Below, piece after piece: positions 7,121 to 8,532 of a stretch of 8,532 nucleotides of DNA; the first letter of the stretch is position 1, and every line of letters starts with the position of its first letter. The DNA is from Candidatus Arcticimaribacter sp. Lineage in GTDB: Bacteria; Bacteroidota; Bacteroidia; Flavobacteriales; Flavobacteriaceae. The notes beneath the pieces are model-generated. The model ran no database searches. It saw nothing but the letters and a program-made list of their open reading frames with translations, and was not told the DNA's origin. A program made the position numbers and the translations under genes. The stretch is from NCBI GenBank assembly GCA_011526275.1, contig WTJP01000119.1, positions 19,780-28,311 on the forward strand. Reading direction: 5' to 3'.

Positions 7121-8532
7121 TTGCTTTGTTTTTGCTGGGCATCGACCACGGCTACAGCCGTCATGTTCACCATTTCATCGACACTGGCCCCCAATTGCAG
7201 GATGTGTGCTGCCTTGTTTAAGCCCAATAAAATGGGGCCTACCGACTGGGTGCCCTTTTGTTCTTTGAGTAATTTATAGGTAATATTCGCCGACTCTAAG
7301 TTGGGGAAAATCAAAGTATTGACATTCTTTTTTACCAAGCTAGAAAAAGGGAATTTCTCTTCTAACATTTCCTTATTCAAAGCAAAGTCGGACTGTAAAG
7401 GCCCATCGACTTCTAGGTCGGGATAGTAGCGGTGCAAATAGTCCACTGCTTCGCTCACTTTTCGCACGCTAGGGTGTTTGGATGCCCCAAAATTGGAAAA
7501 AGAAAGCATGGCCGTAACAGGTTTAAAACCGAATAGTTCAGCCACCTTGGCGTTCATAAAAGCAATTTTTGCCAGTTCTTTTGCAGTGGGATCAATGTTG
7601 ATGGAGGTATCGGACAAAAACAAAGGACCATTGTCGGTCAACATCAGGTTGGTTGCCGCAATACGGGTCGCGCCTTTGGCTTTCCCGATAATACTCATCA
7701 CAGGTTTCACTACCGAGGCGTAGTTTCTTGAATAACCTGATAGTAAGGCATCTGCATCGCCTGTTTTTACCATCATGGAGGCAAAATAGTTGCGCTCGCG
7801 CATCACGGATTTCGCTTCGTAAAGGGTTACCCCTTTGCGTTTTTGTTCTTCCCAATACAGCTCGGCATAGTGATTTTTCTTGTCTCGCTCTTCCATGCTT
7901 TTGGGATCGAGAATTTCAACGGTAGCCGGGTCAAAGTCGATGGACTCCATCAAGTCATAAATGACCTCTTTTCGTCCTAGGAGAATGGGTTCAGCGATAC
8001 CCTCTTCTTTGACAATTTGGGCGGCTTTTAATACATCGAGCTGGTCGGCTTCAGCAAAGACCACCCTTTTGGGGTCTTGCTTAGCACGGTGATGCAGGAC
8101 ACGCAAGGTCTTTTCTTCGCTTCCAGTGCGGGAAGCCAGTTCCTCGCGGTAACGGTCCCAATCTTCGATTGGCTCACGGGCAATCCCCGATTCCATAGCG
8201 GCTTTGGCTACGGCCATGGGCACCTCAACAATGAGACGCGGGTCGAAGGGTTTAGGAATGATATAATCGCGACCAAAGCTTAAACGGGTTTCGTTATAGG
8301 CCAAATTGACCTGCTCTGGGACGGGTTTTTTGGTGAGTTCTGCCAAGGCTTCCACGGCAGCCATTTTCATGGCTTCGTTGATACCGGTTGCCCGTACATC
8401 GAGTGCTCCTCTAAAAATAAAGGGGAAGCCCAGTACATTGTTCACTTGGTTGGGATGGTCTGATCGACCGGTGGCCATTAAAATATCGTCGCGGGTAGCA
8501 CAAGCCAAGTCGTAAGCGATTTCTGGATCGGG
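7117..8532 (-). CDS. maeB: NADP-dependent malic enzyme with C-terminal Pta-like domain (5' end outside window)
   Basis: MaeB oxidatively decarboxylates malate to pyruvate and CO2 with reduction of NADP, supplying pyruvate and NADPH in the cytoplasm. The window shows the last 471 residues of a protein that in this family is about 760 long; the coding sequence enters from the window edge in frame, so no start is called. Visible residues 16-45 hold the hallmark end of the malic enzyme module, MATGRSDHPNQVNNVLGFPF followed by IFRGALD. Then come IIPKPFDPRLIVEVPMAVAK (91-110) and a linker. A phosphotransacetylase-like domain (about 143-465) follows, with RVVFAEAD, LSFSNFGASKHPSV, DGPLQSDFAL, FPNLESANITYK and GPILLGLNK. 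In the region matching the Pta catalytic SRG...D, this protein has QLG...E, so the domain is expected to be regulatory, as in other MaeB enzymes where it senses acetyl-CoA. The TGA stop overlaps the ruvA ATG. MaeB versus the NAD-specific paralogue cannot be settled without the missing N-terminal half. Confidence 0.94.
   Translation of the reverse strand, partial: PDPEIAYDLACATRDDILMATGRSDHPNQVNNVLGFPFIFRGALDVRATGINEAMKMAAVEALAELTKKPVPEQVNLAYNETRLSFGRDYIIPKPFDPRLIVEVPMAVAKAAMESGIAREPIEDWDRYREELASRTGSEEKTLRVLHHRAKQDPKRVVFAEADQLDVLKAAQIVKEEGIAEPILLGRKEVIYDLMESIDFDPATVEILDPKSMEERDKKNHYAELYWEEQKRKGVTLYEAKSVMRERNYFASMMVKTGDADALLSGYSRNYASVVKPVMSIIGKAKGATRIAATNLMLTDNGPLFLSDTSINIDPTAKELAKIAFMNAKVAELFGFKPVTAMLSFSNFGASKHPSVRKVSEAVDYLHRYYPDLEVDGPLQSDFALNKEMLEEKFPFSSLVKKNVNTLIFPNLESANITYKLLKEQKGTQSVGPILLGLNKAAHILQLGASVDEMVNMTAVAVVDAQQKQSK

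Noticed and set aside
6760..7268. Plus-strand open frames of 118 and 63 codons opposite ruvA and the end of maeB
   Set aside because: Antisense to confidently identified genes, Trp/Cys/Pro-rich in the way of non-coding translations, and without family features.

Overview
The window comes from a member of the Bacteroidota, most likely Flavobacteriales. It holds sprA, the Type 9 secretion translocon gene found in this phylum, in the order maeB-ruvA-sprA that I recall from flavobacterial genomes. The genus cannot be fixed by eye.

All three genes lie on the minus strand and read from high to low coordinates as one compact block. (1) 8532-7117 is the 3' part of an NADP-type malic enzyme gene (maeB). 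The visible part is the end of the malic/NAD-binding module and the whole phosphotransacetylase-like regulatory domain. (2) 7120-6539 is a complete ruvA for the Holliday junction-binding subunit of RuvABC; its ATG overlaps the maeB stop in an ATGA. (3) 6530-1 is about 90% of sprA, the very large outer-membrane beta-barrel channel of the Type 9 secretion system, needed in flavobacteria for protein export and gliding. It begins 8 bases after the ruvA stop and leaves the window without reaching its own stop.

The genes are physically coupled but work in unrelated processes (central carbon metabolism, recombination, secretion). Tight spacing and the lack of any visible promoter or terminator between them argue for co-transcription from a promoter upstream of the window. 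There are no RNA genes, mobile elements, CRISPR arrays or long non-coding stretches; the only uncovered bases are the 8 between ruvA and sprA.

I see no new biological system here. The points most worth a second look are the missing ATG at the start of sprA (best start TTG at 6530-6528), an unbroken eight-heptad coiled coil inserted into the conserved SprA N-terminal region, and the loss of all three alignable C-terminal Pta catalytic residues in the MaeB regulatory domain.
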